64,000 nucleotides of DNA from Streptomyces sp. NRRL WC-3626 (GCF_000718785.1 NZ_JOCA01000022.1:73220-137219); one strand, 5' to 3'. Shown: positions 26,952 to 35,710, numbered from the stretch's first letter. The notes: generated by a model not told the origin, from the sequence alone. Made by a program: numbers and translations.

Positions 26952-27707
26952 CTAGCGGACCTCGGTGATCTCCGGTCCGCGCTGGAGCTGGCCCATGCCG
27001 CCGGCGAAGCGGGAGCCCTCCTCCTCCTGCTGCACGTTCTCCGGCACCATCTGCGCGTCGTTGGGCAGCTTCAGGACGATCGGGTCACGCGGGGCCATCG
27101 GGCCCTCGCCGCGCACCACGACCGTGTCCCGGAAGATCTGCTCCAGGAGCCCGGCGGCCTGCGGCTGCACCGCGCCCTGGCCGGAGATCACCCCGCGCAG
27201 GAACCAGCGGGGCCCGTCCACGCCGACGAACCGCACGACCTGGAAGCCGCTGGTGCCGTCCGGCAGCTGCACCGGCACCTGCGCCCGCAGCTCCCAGCCC
27301 AGCGGGCCCTCGACCTCGTCGATGATGCCGCCCTGCTGGGTGATGCCGGACGCGATCTCCTCGCGCACCTCGCCCCAGATGCCCTCGCGCTTGGGCGCGG
27401 CGAAGCCCTGCAGCTGGATGGCGCTGTCCCGCAGGACGACCGTGGCCGCGACGATCGCGTCGCCCGCGACCTCCACCCGCAGCTCCATGCCGTCGACCCC
27501 GGGCACGAAAAGGCCGCCCAGGTCGACGCGGCCCTCGCCGGGCTCGCTGACCTCGCTGCCGTCCCAGGGCCCGTCGGGCCTCGGCGCCGGCTCGAGCCTC
27601 AGCCGCTCGGCCTCCTCGCCCGCCTCAGCGTCGACACCGTCGACGACCTGCTCGGCCTCGCCGGCCGCACCTTCGGCGGCATCCTTCTTCTTGCGACGTC
27701 CGAACAC
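26952..27707 (-). CDS. DUF3710 protein
   Basis: 251 residues. The GTG start at 27707 (VFGRRKKKD) has AAGGA seven bases upstream. A basic N-terminus and an acidic linker rich in Glu and Ala precede the DUF3710 domain: GRVDLGGLFVPGVDGMELRV, VLRDSAIQLQGFAAPKREGI, GPRWFLRGVISG. The family is strongly conserved in actinobacteria directly downstream of dut, as here with a single base between genes. Function is unknown. No membrane segment or catalytic motif is visible. Confidence 0.9.
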   Translation of the reverse strand: MFGRRKKKDAAEGAAGEAEQVVDGVDAEAGEEAERLRLEPAPRPDGPWDGSEVSEPGEGRVDLGGLFVPGVDGMELRVEVAGDAIVAATVVLRDSAIQLQGFAAPKREGIWGEVREEIASGITQQGGIIDEVEGPLGWELRAQVPVQLPDGTSGFQVVRFVGVDGPRWFLRGVISGQGAVQPQAAGLLEQIFRDTVVVRGEGPMAPRDPIVLKLPNDAQMVPENVQQEEEGSRFAGGMGQLQRGPEITEVR

Positions 27708-27708
27708 G

Positions 27709-28257
27709 TCACTGTCCTTCCCGGTCGGATACGACCGAAGCGTATCGATTCCCACCCGCTGTACCGCCCGTGGCGGCCTGAACGCTTGTGCCGCTCTTAC
27801 CTTCGCCCACCGCGGCGTGACCACCGGTGGACCCGAAGCCCCCCTCGGCCCGGACCGAGGGGGGAAGCTCCGCGACCGACACGAAGCGGACCCTCTCGAC
27901 CTGCTGGACGACCAGTTGGGCAATCCGGTCGAAGCGCTCGAACCGCACGGTCTCGCGCGGATCGAGATTCACCACGATCACCTTGATCTCCCCACGGTAC
28001 CCGGCATCAACCGTCCCCGGGGCATTCACCAGGGCGACGCCGCAGCGGGCGGCAAGACCGGATCGCGGGTGCACGAAGGCCGCGTACCCATCGGGCAGCG
28101 CCACAGACACCCCGGTGGGCAGTACGGCCCGTTCGCCGGGTGCCAGCGCGCACGCCTCGGTGGTGCGCAGATCGGCGCCCGCGTCCCCGGGGTGCTCGTA
28201 CGCCGGAAGCGGTACGTCGGGGTCGACACGCCTGATCAGCACCTCGAGGGCGCTCAC
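27709..28257 (-). CDS. dut: dUTP diphosphatase
   Basis: 182 residues from a GTG at 28257 that overlaps the upstream stop. All five trimeric dUTPase motifs are visible in order: HPGDAGADLRT, HPRSGLAAR, GTVDAGYRGEI, ERFDRIAQLVVQ and the C-terminal GGFGSTGG. The enzyme hydrolyses dUTP to dUMP, keeping uracil out of DNA and feeding dTMP synthesis. A tail of about 30 residues follows the fifth motif. It is translationally coupled to the upstream thioesterase and followed after one base by the DUF3710 gene. Confidence 0.95.
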   Translation of the reverse strand: MSALEVLIRRVDPDVPLPAYEHPGDAGADLRTTEACALAPGERAVLPTGVSVALPDGYAAFVHPRSGLAARCGVALVNAPGTVDAGYRGEIKVIVVNLDPRETVRFERFDRIAQLVVQQVERVRFVSVAELPPSVRAEGGFGSTGGHAAVGEGKSGTSVQAATGGTAGGNRYASVVSDREGQ

Positions 28258-28838
28258 GGGTTCACCTCGAAGGCGCGCGCACGGCGGACCTGGTCGGGGT
28301 CGTCCATGGCGGCGCGGATCTCCTCCTCGCGGCCGTGGTCGACGAAGTGGTCGACCTTGACCTCGATGAACAGGGCGTCGGCGCGGACGGCGACCTGGCC
28401 GTCGGGGCCGCCGATGCGTCCGGTGGCCGTGCAGTAGATCTTCCGTCCGGCGACGGCCGTCACCTCGGCCGCCAGGTGCAGCACGGTGCCGACGGGCACG
28501 GGGCGGACGAAGTCGGTCTCCAGCCTGCCGGTGACCGCGATCGTGCGCAGCAGCCAGTTGAGCGAGCCCAGCGTCTCGTCCAGGGCGCTGGCGAGCACCC
28601 CGCCGTGCGCGAGTCCCGGGGCGCCCTGGTGGGCGGCCTGCACGGTGAACTCGGCGGTGATCGACACGCCTTCGCCGGCGCGGGCCGCCAGATGCAGTCC
28701 GTGGGGCTGCTCGCCGCCGCAGCCGAAACACTGGCCGTAGTGCGCGCCCAGGAGTTCGCCGGGGGCGGGGGCGTCCGGGTGGCGCACCGGTCGCACGGCG
28801 TCGGCGGGGGGCTGAAGAGCCGGGGAAGTACCACTCAC
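28254..28838 (-). CDS. PaaI-like hotdog-fold thioesterase
   Basis: 194 residues; GTG start at 28838 with AAGG about nine bases upstream. A hotdog fold of the PaaI/4HBT type is indicated by GLAHGGVLASALDETLGSLN, where the Asp/Glu after the helix start is catalytic in the family, and by GRLETDFVRPVPVGTVLHL. A short Cys-containing stretch (YGQCFGCGGEQPHG) precedes the domain and could bind metal. Substrates are usually acyl-CoA thioesters; the natural one is unknown. The stop overlaps dut, forming a three-gene operon with dut and the DUF3710 gene. Confidence 0.82.
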   Translation of the reverse strand: MSGTSPALQPPADAVRPVRHPDAPAPGELLGAHYGQCFGCGGEQPHGLHLAARAGEGVSITAEFTVQAAHQGAPGLAHGGVLASALDETLGSLNWLLRTIAVTGRLETDFVRPVPVGTVLHLAAEVTAVAGRKIYCTATGRIGGPDGQVAVRADALFIEVKVDHFVDHGREEEIRAAMDDPDQVRRARAFEVNP

Positions 28839-28896
28839 AGGCGCAGACCTTACCCGCGCGTGAGTGCGCTCCCGACACCGTGCCAAGCTTGGATTC

Positions 28897-29358
28897 ATGC
28901 AGCTCTCCGCCACCCCGTACGAAGAACGCCTCACCGCGCCCCGCTCCTGGTGGCTCATCTCCCTCCTGGCGGGGGTCTCCCTCGCGCTGATCCTGCTGCC
29001 GTTCGGCACGCTGCCGATGCTCGGTGGCCTGGCCTGCGGCACCGCGGCGGCGGCCGTGATGGCGAGCGCCTACGGCTCGGTGCGCATCCGGGTCGTGGGC
29101 GGCCATCTGATCGCGGGCGAGGCGAAGATCCCGGTGTCGGCCCTCGGCGAGCCGGAGATCCTCGACGAGGAGGAAGCCCGGGCCTGGCGCACCCACAAGG
29201 CCGACGCCCGCTGCTTCATGCTCCTGCGGGCCTACATCCCCGGCGCCCTGCGCATAGACATCACCGACCCCGAGGACCCGACCCCGTACGTCTTCCTGTC
29301 GACCCGCACCCCCCAGCGCCTGGCCGAGGCCCTGCAGGCGGCCAGAAACGCCGCGTAG
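28897..29358 (+). CDS. DUF3093 membrane protein
   Basis: 153 residues, divergent from the thioesterase by 58 bases. After MQLSATPYEERL come two adjacent membrane helices (WWLISLLAGVSLALILLPFG and MLGGLACGTAAAAVMASAYG), then a soluble beta-rich domain (VRIRVVGGHLIAGEAKIPVS ... YVFLSTRTPQRLAEAL). This matches DUF3093, an actinobacterial family of unknown function almost always found beside dut. The short upstream region leaves little leader, and no clear ribosome-binding site is visible, so the message may be leaderless. Confidence 0.88.
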   Translation: MQLSATPYEERLTAPRSWWLISLLAGVSLALILLPFGTLPMLGGLACGTAAAAVMASAYGSVRIRVVGGHLIAGEAKIPVSALGEPEILDEEEARAWRTHKADARCFMLLRAYIPGALRIDITDPEDPTPYVFLSTRTPQRLAEALQAARNAA

Positions 29359-29360
29359 CC

Positions 29361-29411
29361 CCAAGGGGCGCGCGGAACTGCGCACATGGGGGTCCGGGGG
29401 CGCGGCCCCCG
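29361..29411. repeat. Dispersed Streptomyces intergenic element with hairpin
   Basis: AAGGGGCGCGCGGAACTGCG closely resembles the short dispersed intergenic element common in Streptomyces genomes. A hairpin (GGGGG at 29396-29400 with CCCCC at 29406-29410) follows. It lies between convergent genes and probably acts as a bidirectional terminator. Identity as a dispersed repeat is from memory. Confidence 0.6.
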
Positions 29412-29477
29412 AGGGACGGGAAGGGGCGGCGGGGGGCGGAAAAGGCCCAGCCGCCACGGAACCGGCTCTCGCCGGAC

Positions 29478-30404
29478 CTACGGCATCCGGCGATCATCGC
29501 CCGGCACTTCGAGCACCCCCTCGGACAGCGCGTCCGCGGGACGTTCCAGCGCCGGAAGGGCCGCCAGCGCCTCCCAGGGCACCTGGATTCTGCGCAGGTC
29601 GCCCCGGATACGCGACGCCAGCTTCCGGGTATCGCGGCGGTTCATCACCGCCCCCACCGCCGCCCCCACCAGGAACGGCATCAGGTTCGGCAGATTCCGC
29701 ACCGTGCGCTTCATGATCCGCTGCCGGAGCTCACGCTTCATCCGGCTGCTCAGCGCCGCGCCCACCGTCGACGGCTTCGTCGCCTCGACCCCCCGCTCCT
29801 CCGACCAGGAGTTGAGATACACGGTGCTGCGCTGAGCCAGGCTCCCGGCCGGGCGCACCCCGTACACCTCATGAAGTTCGGCGATCAGTTTCAGTTCGAT
29901 CGCGGCGACGCCGGTGATCTCCGCGGCCAGTTCCGCCGGCATCGCGGGCGGTACGGGCATCATCGCCGCCGCACCGACCCCGGCCCCGACCGTCGCCGTG
30001 GCCTTCGCGGCGCCCGCCACGAGCTTGTCGGCGAGTTCTTCGGGGCCGAGCCCCGGGAACTGCCCGCGCAGCGTCTCGAGGTCCCGTACGGGCACCCGCG
30101 GGGCGATCTCGATGATCCGGTCCGCGAGGTGCGCCAGTCCCGCGCGGGCGCGGGCACCGCCCTTGCGGGCGCCTTCCACGGCCTTCTCGCGGATGACGGC
30201 GGCCCGCCTTCGCGCCACGGGCGCGGTGACCTCCAGGGAGTCCGGGAGGTCACCCCGGCCGGCTGCCGCTTCGAGCGAGGCCGCCCCGGTACCGGTTGAG
30301 CCCCGCTCTGGTTCACGCGTGTCGTGCTGTGGGCCCTGAGGGGCCCCTTGGTCCGCTCCCTTCGTGAAGAAGCGGCGCTTCCGCGGAGGGGTCGAGCCGG
30401 TCAC
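29478..30404 (-). CDS. Conserved hypothetical protein, weakly EcsC-like
   Basis: 308 residues, GTG start 13 bases after the DUF4193 stop, so probably co-transcribed with it. A disordered N-terminus of about 60 residues precedes a helical protein with small-residue-rich stretches (VAGAAKATATVGAGVGAAAM and LMPFLVGAAVGAVMNRR) that could sit in or on a membrane. The stretch ITGVAAIELKLIAELHEVYG resembles the EcsC family, but I would not assign it firmly. No catalytic motif is visible. Function is unknown. Confidence 0.65.
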   Translation of the reverse strand: MTGSTPPRKRRFFTKGADQGAPQGPQHDTREPERGSTGTGAASLEAAAGRGDLPDSLEVTAPVARRRAAVIREKAVEGARKGGARARAGLAHLADRIIEIAPRVPVRDLETLRGQFPGLGPEELADKLVAGAAKATATVGAGVGAAAMMPVPPAMPAELAAEITGVAAIELKLIAELHEVYGVRPAGSLAQRSTVYLNSWSEERGVEATKPSTVGAALSSRMKRELRQRIMKRTVRNLPNLMPFLVGAAVGAVMNRRDTRKLASRIRGDLRRIQVPWEALAALPALERPADALSEGVLEVPGDDRRMP

Positions 30405-30417
30405 GGCCGACCCCGCC

Positions 30418-30714
30418 TCAGTCGCAGTCGCGGCAGATCGGCTGGCCGTTCTTCTCGCGGGCCAGCTGGCTGCGGTGGTGGACGAGGAAGCAGCTCATGC
30501 ACGTGAACTCGTCCTGCTGCTTCGGCAGGACCCGGACGGCCAGTTCCTCGTTCGAGAGGTCGGCCCCGGGCAGTTCGAGGCCTTCCGCGGCCTCGAACTC
30601 GTCGACGTCGACGGCCGAGGCCGACTTGTCGTTCCGCCGTGCCTTCAGCTCTTCGAGACTGTCCGAGTCGACGTCGTCGTCGGTCTTGCGTGGAGTGTCG
30701 TAGTCGGTTGCCAT
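30418..30714 (-). CDS. DUF4193 zinc-ribbon-like protein
   Basis: 98 residues with a strong GGGGGAG ribosome-binding site. The N-terminus is acidic and the C-terminus carries two CxxC pairs (CMSC ... CRDC), typical of DUF4193. This small actinobacterial family probably binds one zinc. A related mycobacterial protein is essential, but its function is not defined. It begins an operon with the following 308-residue protein. The 394-base region upstream contains two palindromes. Confidence 0.9.
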   Translation of the reverse strand: MATDYDTPRKTDDDVDSDSLEELKARRNDKSASAVDVDEFEAAEGLELPGADLSNEELAVRVLPKQQDEFTCMSCFLVHHRSQLAREKNGQPICRDCD

Positions 30715-31108
30715 TGGACGCTCTCCCCCTCTGGGTGTATGCGGTGTCTCCAGCGCACGTAACGCGTGAGAGGCCGGACTTGTGCCCGACCTGAGGCGGA
30801 GATTTTGCCTCACATCAAGGTCTGTTACTCAATCGACACCCAACCGCACTCCTCATGAGTGATCGGCTTGGATGGCGATGGGGACCGTACACGGTCCGCA
30901 TGCCGCACTTCAAAGGCGCCTCACCGTGTACTTCCCGTGATGAGCACCCCTGAAAACCGGGACTTTCGCGACCTTTCGCAGGGTTACATGATCACAGAGC
31001 GTCGATGACGGCGAAATCGCCCTTGTGATCGATCACACAGGGGAATACCGGAGCGGCGCCCCGGGAATTCCGCTCAAAGCGAACACCCCGCTATGTCGCG
31101 GAATGATC
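30715..31108. promoter_or_regulatory. Intergenic region with two palindromes
   Basis: 394 bases between the end of cutS and the start of the DUF4193 gene, locally AT-richer than its surroundings. It holds GGACCG-TACA-CGGTCC (30882-30897) and the perfect 14-bp palindrome TGTGATCGATCACA (31024-31037). The second is Crp-like in its half-sites, but the spacing is four rather than six bases. The region should contain the DUF4193 promoter and the cutS 3' end. Confidence 0.45.
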
Positions 31109-32353
31109 TCAGATCGGAAAGGTGACACGCATCACGAGCCCTCCCCCTTCGCGCGGCTGTGCGTAGATGTGCCCGCCGTGCGCCCGCGCGACCGAACGCA
31201 CGATGGACAGACCGAGCCCGACGCCCTTGTCGCTGCCCGTACGTTCGGTGCGCAGCCGCCGGAACGGCTCGAAGAGATTGTCGATCTCGTACGCCGGCAC
31301 CACCGGGCCCGTGTTGGACACCACCAGGACCGCCTGGCCGTGCTCCACGCCGGTGGTGACCTCGACCCAGCCGTCCTCGGGCACGTTGTACCGCACGGCG
31401 TTCTGCACCAGGTTCAGCGCGATCCGCTCCAGCAGGACGCCGTTGCCCTGGACGACCGCCGGCTTGCGCCCGCCGCGGATCTCCACGCCCTTCGCCTCCG
31501 CCTCCCCGTGCACCTGGTCGATGGCCTGGGTGGCCACCTCCGCGAGGTCCACGGGTCCCCGTTCCACGATCTGGTTGTCGCTGCGCGCGAGCAGCAGCAG
31601 GCCCTCGACGAGCTGCTCGCTGCGCTCGTTGGTGGACAGCAGCGTCCTGCCGAGCTGCTGCAGCTCCACCGGTGCCCCCGGATCGGAGAGGTGCACCTCC
31701 AGCAGCGTGCGGTTGATCGCCAGCGGGGTGCGCAGCTCGTGCGAGGCGTTGCCCACGAAGCGCTGCTGCGCGGTGAACGCCCGCTGGAGCCGCTCCAGCA
31801 TGTCGTCGAACGTGTCCGCCAGTTCCTTCAGCTCGTCGTCCGGGCCGTCCAGCTCGATCCGCCGGGACAGGTCCGAACCGGCCACCGCGCGGGCGGTACG
31901 GGTGATGCGGCCCAGCGGCGACAGGACCCGGCCGGCCATGGCGTAGCCGAAGGCGAAGGCGATGATCGCGAGACCGAGGAGCGCGCCCAGGGAACGGCTG
32001 AGCAGATCGTCCAGCGCGTGCTGCCGCTGGACCGCGTTGCACTGCTTCAGCATGTCGTTCAGCTGGTCGTTGGTGGTCGCGCTGTTCAGCTGGGGGCAGG
32101 TCTCACTGGTGATGTCGATGTTGGTGCCGCTCACCCGGAAGGACTGGCCGCTGCCGCCGTCGTGCAGCGCCTGGGCGGCCAGCAGGTAGATGATCGACAG
32201 CAGCAGGATTCCCGCGATCAGGAACATGCCGCCGTACAGCAGCGTGAGACGTATGCGGATGGTGGGACGCAGCCAGGGGAAGGGCGGTTCGCCCTTTCTC
32301 GGGTCCCAGGTGGGCTTGGGGGGCGCCGTGGGGGGCGCGGGTGTGGCGGCCAT
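31109..32353 (-). CDS. cutS: CutS sensor histidine kinase
   Basis: 414 residues, the usual CutS length. A proline-rich cytosolic N-terminus, a first membrane helix at about 41-60, an extracytoplasmic domain with exactly two cysteines (Cys86 and Cys105), a second helix at about 122-142, a HAMP domain, HisKA with His near residue 205 (VGNASHELRTPLA) and HATPase (NLVQNAVRYN, GVGLGLSIVRS). CutRS was named for copper-linked effects in Streptomyces lividans. Later work, as I recall, ties the two cysteines to extracellular redox or disulphide sensing and the control of secreted-protein quality. It lies six bases after cutR. Confidence 0.92.
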   Translation of the reverse strand: MAATPAPPTAPPKPTWDPRKGEPPFPWLRPTIRIRLTLLYGGMFLIAGILLLSIIYLLAAQALHDGGSGQSFRVSGTNIDITSETCPQLNSATTNDQLNDMLKQCNAVQRQHALDDLLSRSLGALLGLAIIAFAFGYAMAGRVLSPLGRITRTARAVAGSDLSRRIELDGPDDELKELADTFDDMLERLQRAFTAQQRFVGNASHELRTPLAINRTLLEVHLSDPGAPVELQQLGRTLLSTNERSEQLVEGLLLLARSDNQIVERGPVDLAEVATQAIDQVHGEAEAKGVEIRGGRKPAVVQGNGVLLERIALNLVQNAVRYNVPEDGWVEVTTGVEHGQAVLVVSNTGPVVPAYEIDNLFEPFRRLRTERTGSDKGVGLGLSIVRSVARAHGGHIYAQPREGGGLVMRVTFPI

Positions 32354-32359
32354 GACGCA

Positions 32360-33013
32360 TCAGATCCGGTATCCGGAGCCGGGCACGGTCACGATGACCG
32401 GCGGCTCCCCGAGCTTGCGGCGCAGGGTCATCACGGTCACCCGCACCACGTTGGTGAACGGATCCGTGTTCTCGTCCCAGGCCTTCTCCAGCAGCTGCTC
32501 CGCGGAGACGACCGCGCCCTCGCTGCGCATGAGCACCTCCAGGACGGCGAACTCCTTCGGCGCGAGCTGCACCTCCTTGCCGTCCCGGAAGACCTCGCGG
32601 CGATTGGGGTCCAGCTTGATCCCGGCACGCTCCAGCACGGGCGGCAGCGGCACGCTCGTACGCCGCCCCAGGGCGCGCACGCGCGCGATGAGCTCGCTGA
32701 ACGCGAAGGGCTTGGGCAGATAGTCGTCGGCGCCGATCTCCAGGCCCTCGACACGGTCGCTGACGTCGCCGGACGCCGTGAGCATCAGCACACGCGTGGG
32801 CATACCGAGCTCGACGATCCGGCGGCAGACGTCGTCGCCGTGCACGAGGGGGAGATCGCGGTCGAGGACGACCACGTCGTAGTCGTTGACGCCGATGCGC
32901 TCCAGGGCGGCCGCACCGTCGTACACGACGTCGACGGCCATGGCCTCCCGGCGCAGTCCGGTGGCCACCGCATCGGCGAGCAGCTGCTCGTCCTCGACGA
33001 CGAGTACGCGCAC
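32360..33013 (-). CDS. cutR: CutR response regulator
   Basis: 217 residues from a GTG at 33013 with AAGGA nine bases upstream. The receiver has acidic residues at 8-9, phospho-acceptor Asp51 (VVLDRDLPLVHG) and Lys in DDYLPKPFAFSE. The C-terminal OmpR-type winged helix ends RVTVMTLRRKLGEPP and PGSGYRI. It is cognate to CutS downstream. A tandem TAAG(T/G)CGG element with 11-bp period lies about 106 bases upstream and is a candidate autoregulatory site. Confidence 0.93.
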   Translation of the reverse strand: MRVLVVEDEQLLADAVATGLRREAMAVDVVYDGAAALERIGVNDYDVVVLDRDLPLVHGDDVCRRIVELGMPTRVLMLTASGDVSDRVEGLEIGADDYLPKPFAFSELIARVRALGRRTSVPLPPVLERAGIKLDPNRREVFRDGKEVQLAPKEFAVLEVLMRSEGAVVSAEQLLEKAWDENTDPFTNVVRVTVMTLRRKLGEPPVIVTVPGSGYRI

Positions 33014-33479
33014 GTCGCTTGTCCTTCCTCATGTCCCGCCCTCGATCGGGCAGCGCCTCAGGACGCACTCGGGCAGGGGTACGGGTGGGTGTTGCCTCCA
33101 TCCTGCCCTTTTCGGTCATAAGTCGGCTGTAAGGCGGGAGGGGGAGGGCGGCGGACCCGGCGGTGGGCAGGTGGCGGACGGGTGCCGGACCGGGGAACGT
33201 CCGGGCGAACGGGGCGGGAATACGAGATTTTCTCGCGCGGTTAGGTTTCCACGGAAGAGAGCTTGGGGAGGACGGGTTTACATCCCGCGATCACGCTCTG
33301 CTCGTACCGCGCCACCATGCGGTGCGCTTCAGTCCGCTTCCGCAGAGCGGGCGTGGATGTCCGGCACCGTCGCCTCCCGGCCGGGTGGCGCTGGGCATCC
33401 GCTGGACGTGATCGTCCCTTTCCGACCGGCACACCCCCGTGCCACCCGACCCACCCGACCCAGGACGAGGGGGCGCAGC
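33014..33479. other. Divergent spacer between cutR and small gene
   Basis: 466 bases. Apart from the tandem repeat at 33119-33137, I see a locally AT-richer patch around 33220-33245 (GAGATTTTCTCGCG, then GGTTAGG) that may be promoter sequence. No further gene is convincing. Confidence 0.4.
33119..33137. promoter_or_regulatory. Tandem TAAGnCGG direct repeat upstream of cutR
   Basis: TAAGTCGG (33119-33126) and TAAGGCGG (33130-33137) are in direct orientation, 11 bp apart. OmpR-family regulators bind such one-turn direct repeats. The site lies in the divergent spacer between cutR and the 58-residue gene. Binding by CutR is inference. Confidence 0.35.
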
Positions 33480-33656
33480 ATGGACGCATTCACCGCAGGA
33501 CTTCTGCAGCGCATAAAGGCGACCGAGTCCGATCTGTCGCGTGCCCGCGACGAAGGCGACGACTTCCTCGTCGACGTCGAACAGGGCGAACTCGACGACC
33601 TGCGCCGCCTCGCCGCCGAACACGGCGTGGAGGTCGGCGCGCAGGCCGTCTGCTGA
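33480..33656 (+). CDS. Small conserved protein, function unknown
   Basis: 58 residues, ATG at 33480 after the purine-rich leader GAGGGGGCGCAGC. It is highly charged and almost entirely helical (GLLQRIKATESDLSRARDEG, then VDVEQGELDDLRRLAAEHGV), ending in a cysteine. The pattern suggests a short coiled-coil-like dimer. I recall similar small proteins beside suhB in streptomycetes but no function. A strong hairpin follows 13 bases after the stop. Confidence 0.75.
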   Translation: MDAFTAGLLQRIKATESDLSRARDEGDDFLVDVEQGELDDLRRLAAEHGVEVGAQAVC

Positions 33657-33669
33657 ACGAGTGAGCACG

Positions 33670-33702
33670 GCAAGCCCCGGCGAATCCAGCGCCGGGGCTT
33701 GC
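33670..33702. terminator. Hairpin terminator
   Basis: Perfect 12-bp stem, GCAAGCCCCGGC/GCCGGGGCTTGC, with a 9-base loop, followed by TCGTTCGTTCGT. It separates the 58-residue gene from the convergent suhB-like gene. Confidence 0.8.
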
Positions 33703-33758
33703 TCGTTCGTTCGTCACGGCCGACGCACGGGGCGGTGGGCCTCGGCCGAGGTGTCCCG

Positions 33759-34574
33759 TCAGTCGTGCCAGGCGCCCAGGTCCTCCAGGTGCCGCTGCAG
33801 CGGCTCGAAGACACCCGGCGTCGCGGCCACGGTCAGGGCCCAGGACGGGCGGTCTCCGGGGCGGCCGCCCGTCAGCGCGCCCGCCTCGCGGGCGATCAGG
33901 TCACCGGCCGCCAGGTCCCAGGGGTGCAGTCCACGCTCGTAGTAGCCGTCCAGGCGCCCCGCCGCGAGGTCGCACAGGTCGATCGCGGCCGAGCCGCCCC
34001 GCCGGATGTCCCGCAGCAGCGGGATCAGGCGCTGCGCCACCTCGGCCTGGTGGGCGCGGACCTCGGTGACGTAGTTGAACCCGGTCGACACCAGCGCCTG
34101 GTCCAGCGGCGGCGAGGGACGGCAGGCCAGCCGCCGCTCGCCCGCCCAGGCACCGGTCGCCCAGGCGCCGCGTCCGCGCACCGCGTGGTACGCCTCGCCG
34201 CGCATGGGGGCCACCACGGCCCCGGCCACGGTCTCGCCGTCCTGCTCGGCGGCGATGGAGACGGCCCAGGTGGGCAGGCCGTACAGGTAGTTCACCGTGC
34301 CGTCGAGCGGGTCGATCACCCAGCGGATGCCGCTGCTGCCCTCGATGGAGGCGCCCTCCTCGCCGAGGAAGCCGTCCTCCGGGCGGCGCTCGGCGATCAG
34401 CGTGGTGATCAGCTTCTCGGCAGCGATGTCCATCTCGGTGACGACGTCGACCGGGCTGGACTTGGTCGCGGCGACCGCCAGGTCGGCCGGCCGGCCGTCC
34501 CTCAGCAGCTCGCCCGCGCGGCGGGCCGCCTCACGGGCGAGCTGCAGCAGTTCCGCGTGCAGGGGGTCGGTCAC
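33759..34574 (-). CDS. Inositol monophosphatase family protein
   Basis: 271 residues from the GTG at 34574, preceded by GAGGAG. The metal-binding motifs of the Li+-sensitive phosphatase family are complete: the E of GEEG, DPLDGTVNY and the C-terminal WDLAAGDLIAREAG. Members hydrolyse inositol-1-phosphate, histidinol phosphate or similar phosphomonoesters. In actinomycetes this supplies inositol for phospholipids and mycothiol; which substrate applies is not decided. It follows hemH with eight bases between, so the pair is an operon. Confidence 0.9.
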   Translation of the reverse strand: MTDPLHAELLQLAREAARRAGELLRDGRPADLAVAATKSSPVDVVTEMDIAAEKLITTLIAERRPEDGFLGEEGASIEGSSGIRWVIDPLDGTVNYLYGLPTWAVSIAAEQDGETVAGAVVAPMRGEAYHAVRGRGAWATGAWAGERRLACRPSPPLDQALVSTGFNYVTEVRAHQAEVAQRLIPLLRDIRRGGSAAIDLCDLAAGRLDGYYERGLHPWDLAAGDLIAREAGALTGGRPGDRPSWALTVAATPGVFEPLQRHLEDLGAWHD

Positions 34575-34582
34575 GGTGCTCC

Positions 34583-35710
34583 TCAGGCGTAGGGGCTGTC
34601 GGCGCCCGCGGCGGCGGGACGCTGGGCGCGGGCCGGACAGCAGCCCACCGGGCACAGGTTGTGGCTCGCGCCGAGCGCGCCCAGGGCGCAGGGCGTGACG
34701 TCCTGGCCGCGCTCGGCGCCGGCGCGCTCCACGATCAGGTCACGGATCGCGGCCGCGAACCGCGGGTCGGCGCCGACGGTCGCCGAGCGGCGCACCGGCA
34801 GACCCAGCTCCGCCGCCTTGGCGGTGGCCTCGGTGTCGAGGTCGTAGATGACCTCCATGTGGTCGGAGACGAAGCCGATGGGCGCCATGACCACGGCCGG
34901 GACCCCGGCCGCGTGCCGCTCCACGAGGTGGTCGCAGATGTCGGGCTCCAGCCAGGGGATGTGCGGGGCACCGGAGCGGGACTGGTAGACGAGCTGCCAG
35001 GGGCGGTCGACGCCGGTGCGCTCGCGGACGGCGTCGGCGATCACCTGGGCCACGTCCAGGTGCTGGCGGACGTACGCGCCGCCGTCGCCGTGCTCCTCCA
35101 CCGGACCGGAGGTGTCGGCGGCGGCGGTGGGGATCGAGTGGGTGCAGAAGGCGAGGTGCGCGCCGTCCCGGACGTCCTCGGGCAGGTCGGCGAGGGACCG
35201 GAGGACCCCGTCGACCATGGGTTCGACGAAGCCGGGGTGGTTGAAGTAGTGCCGCAGCTTGTCGATCTCCGGCAGCTCGAGGCCCTCCTGCTCCAGGGCC
35301 GCGAGGGCGTCGGCGAGGTTCTCGCGGTACTGGCGGCAGCCGGAGTACGAGGCGTAGGCGCTGGTGGCCAGGACGAGGATCCGGCGGCGGCCGTCGCGGA
35401 TCATCTCGCGCAGGGTGTCGGTGAGGTAGGGCGCCCAGTTGCGGTTGCCCCAGTAGACCGGCAGGTCCAGGCCGTGGTCGGCGAAGTCCTTGCGCAGCGC
35501 GTCCAGCAGGGCGCGGTTCTGCTCGTTGATGGGGCTGACCCCGCCGAAGAGGAAGTAGTGCTCCCCGACCTCCTTGAGGCGTTCCCTGGGGATACCGCGC
35601 CCGCGCGTCACGTTCTCCAGGAACGGGACCACGTCGTCCGGGCCTTCGGGACCACCGAAAGAGAGGAGGAGCAGGGCGTCGTAAGGGGTGGCATCGAGCA
35701 CGTCAGGCAT
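34583..35710 (-). CDS. hemH: Ferrochelatase, coproporphyrin III type
   Basis: 375 residues, ATG at 35710 with GGAGG eight bases upstream. Ferrochelatase fold: [32 protein letters not shown], the catalytic His in AFCTHSIP and the Glu in [14 protein letters not shown]. Cysteines at 125, 353 and 357/358 ([11 protein letters not shown]) fit the [2Fe-2S] cluster ligands of actinobacterial enzymes. Such enzymes insert Fe2+ into coproporphyrin III in the coproporphyrin-dependent haem pathway, so cpfC is the alternative name. It is followed by the inositol phosphatase gene and divergent from an MFS transporter. Confidence 0.93.
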   Translation of the reverse strand: MPDVLDATPYDALLLLSFGGPEGPDDVVPFLENVTRGRGIPRERLKEVGEHYFLFGGVSPINEQNRALLDALRKDFADHGLDLPVYWGNRNWAPYLTDTLREMIRDGRRRILVLATSAYASYSGCRQYRENLADALAALEQEGLELPEIDKLRHYFNHPGFVEPMVDGVLRSLADLPEDVRDGAHLAFCTHSIPTAAADTSGPVEEHGDGGAYVRQHLDVAQVIADAVRERTGVDRPWQLVYQSRSGAPHIPWLEPDICDHLVERHAAGVPAVVMAPIGFVSDHMEVIYDLDTEATAKAAELGLPVRRSATVGADPRFAAAIRDLIVERAGAERGQDVTPCALGALGASHNLCPVGCCPARAQRPAAAGADSPYA

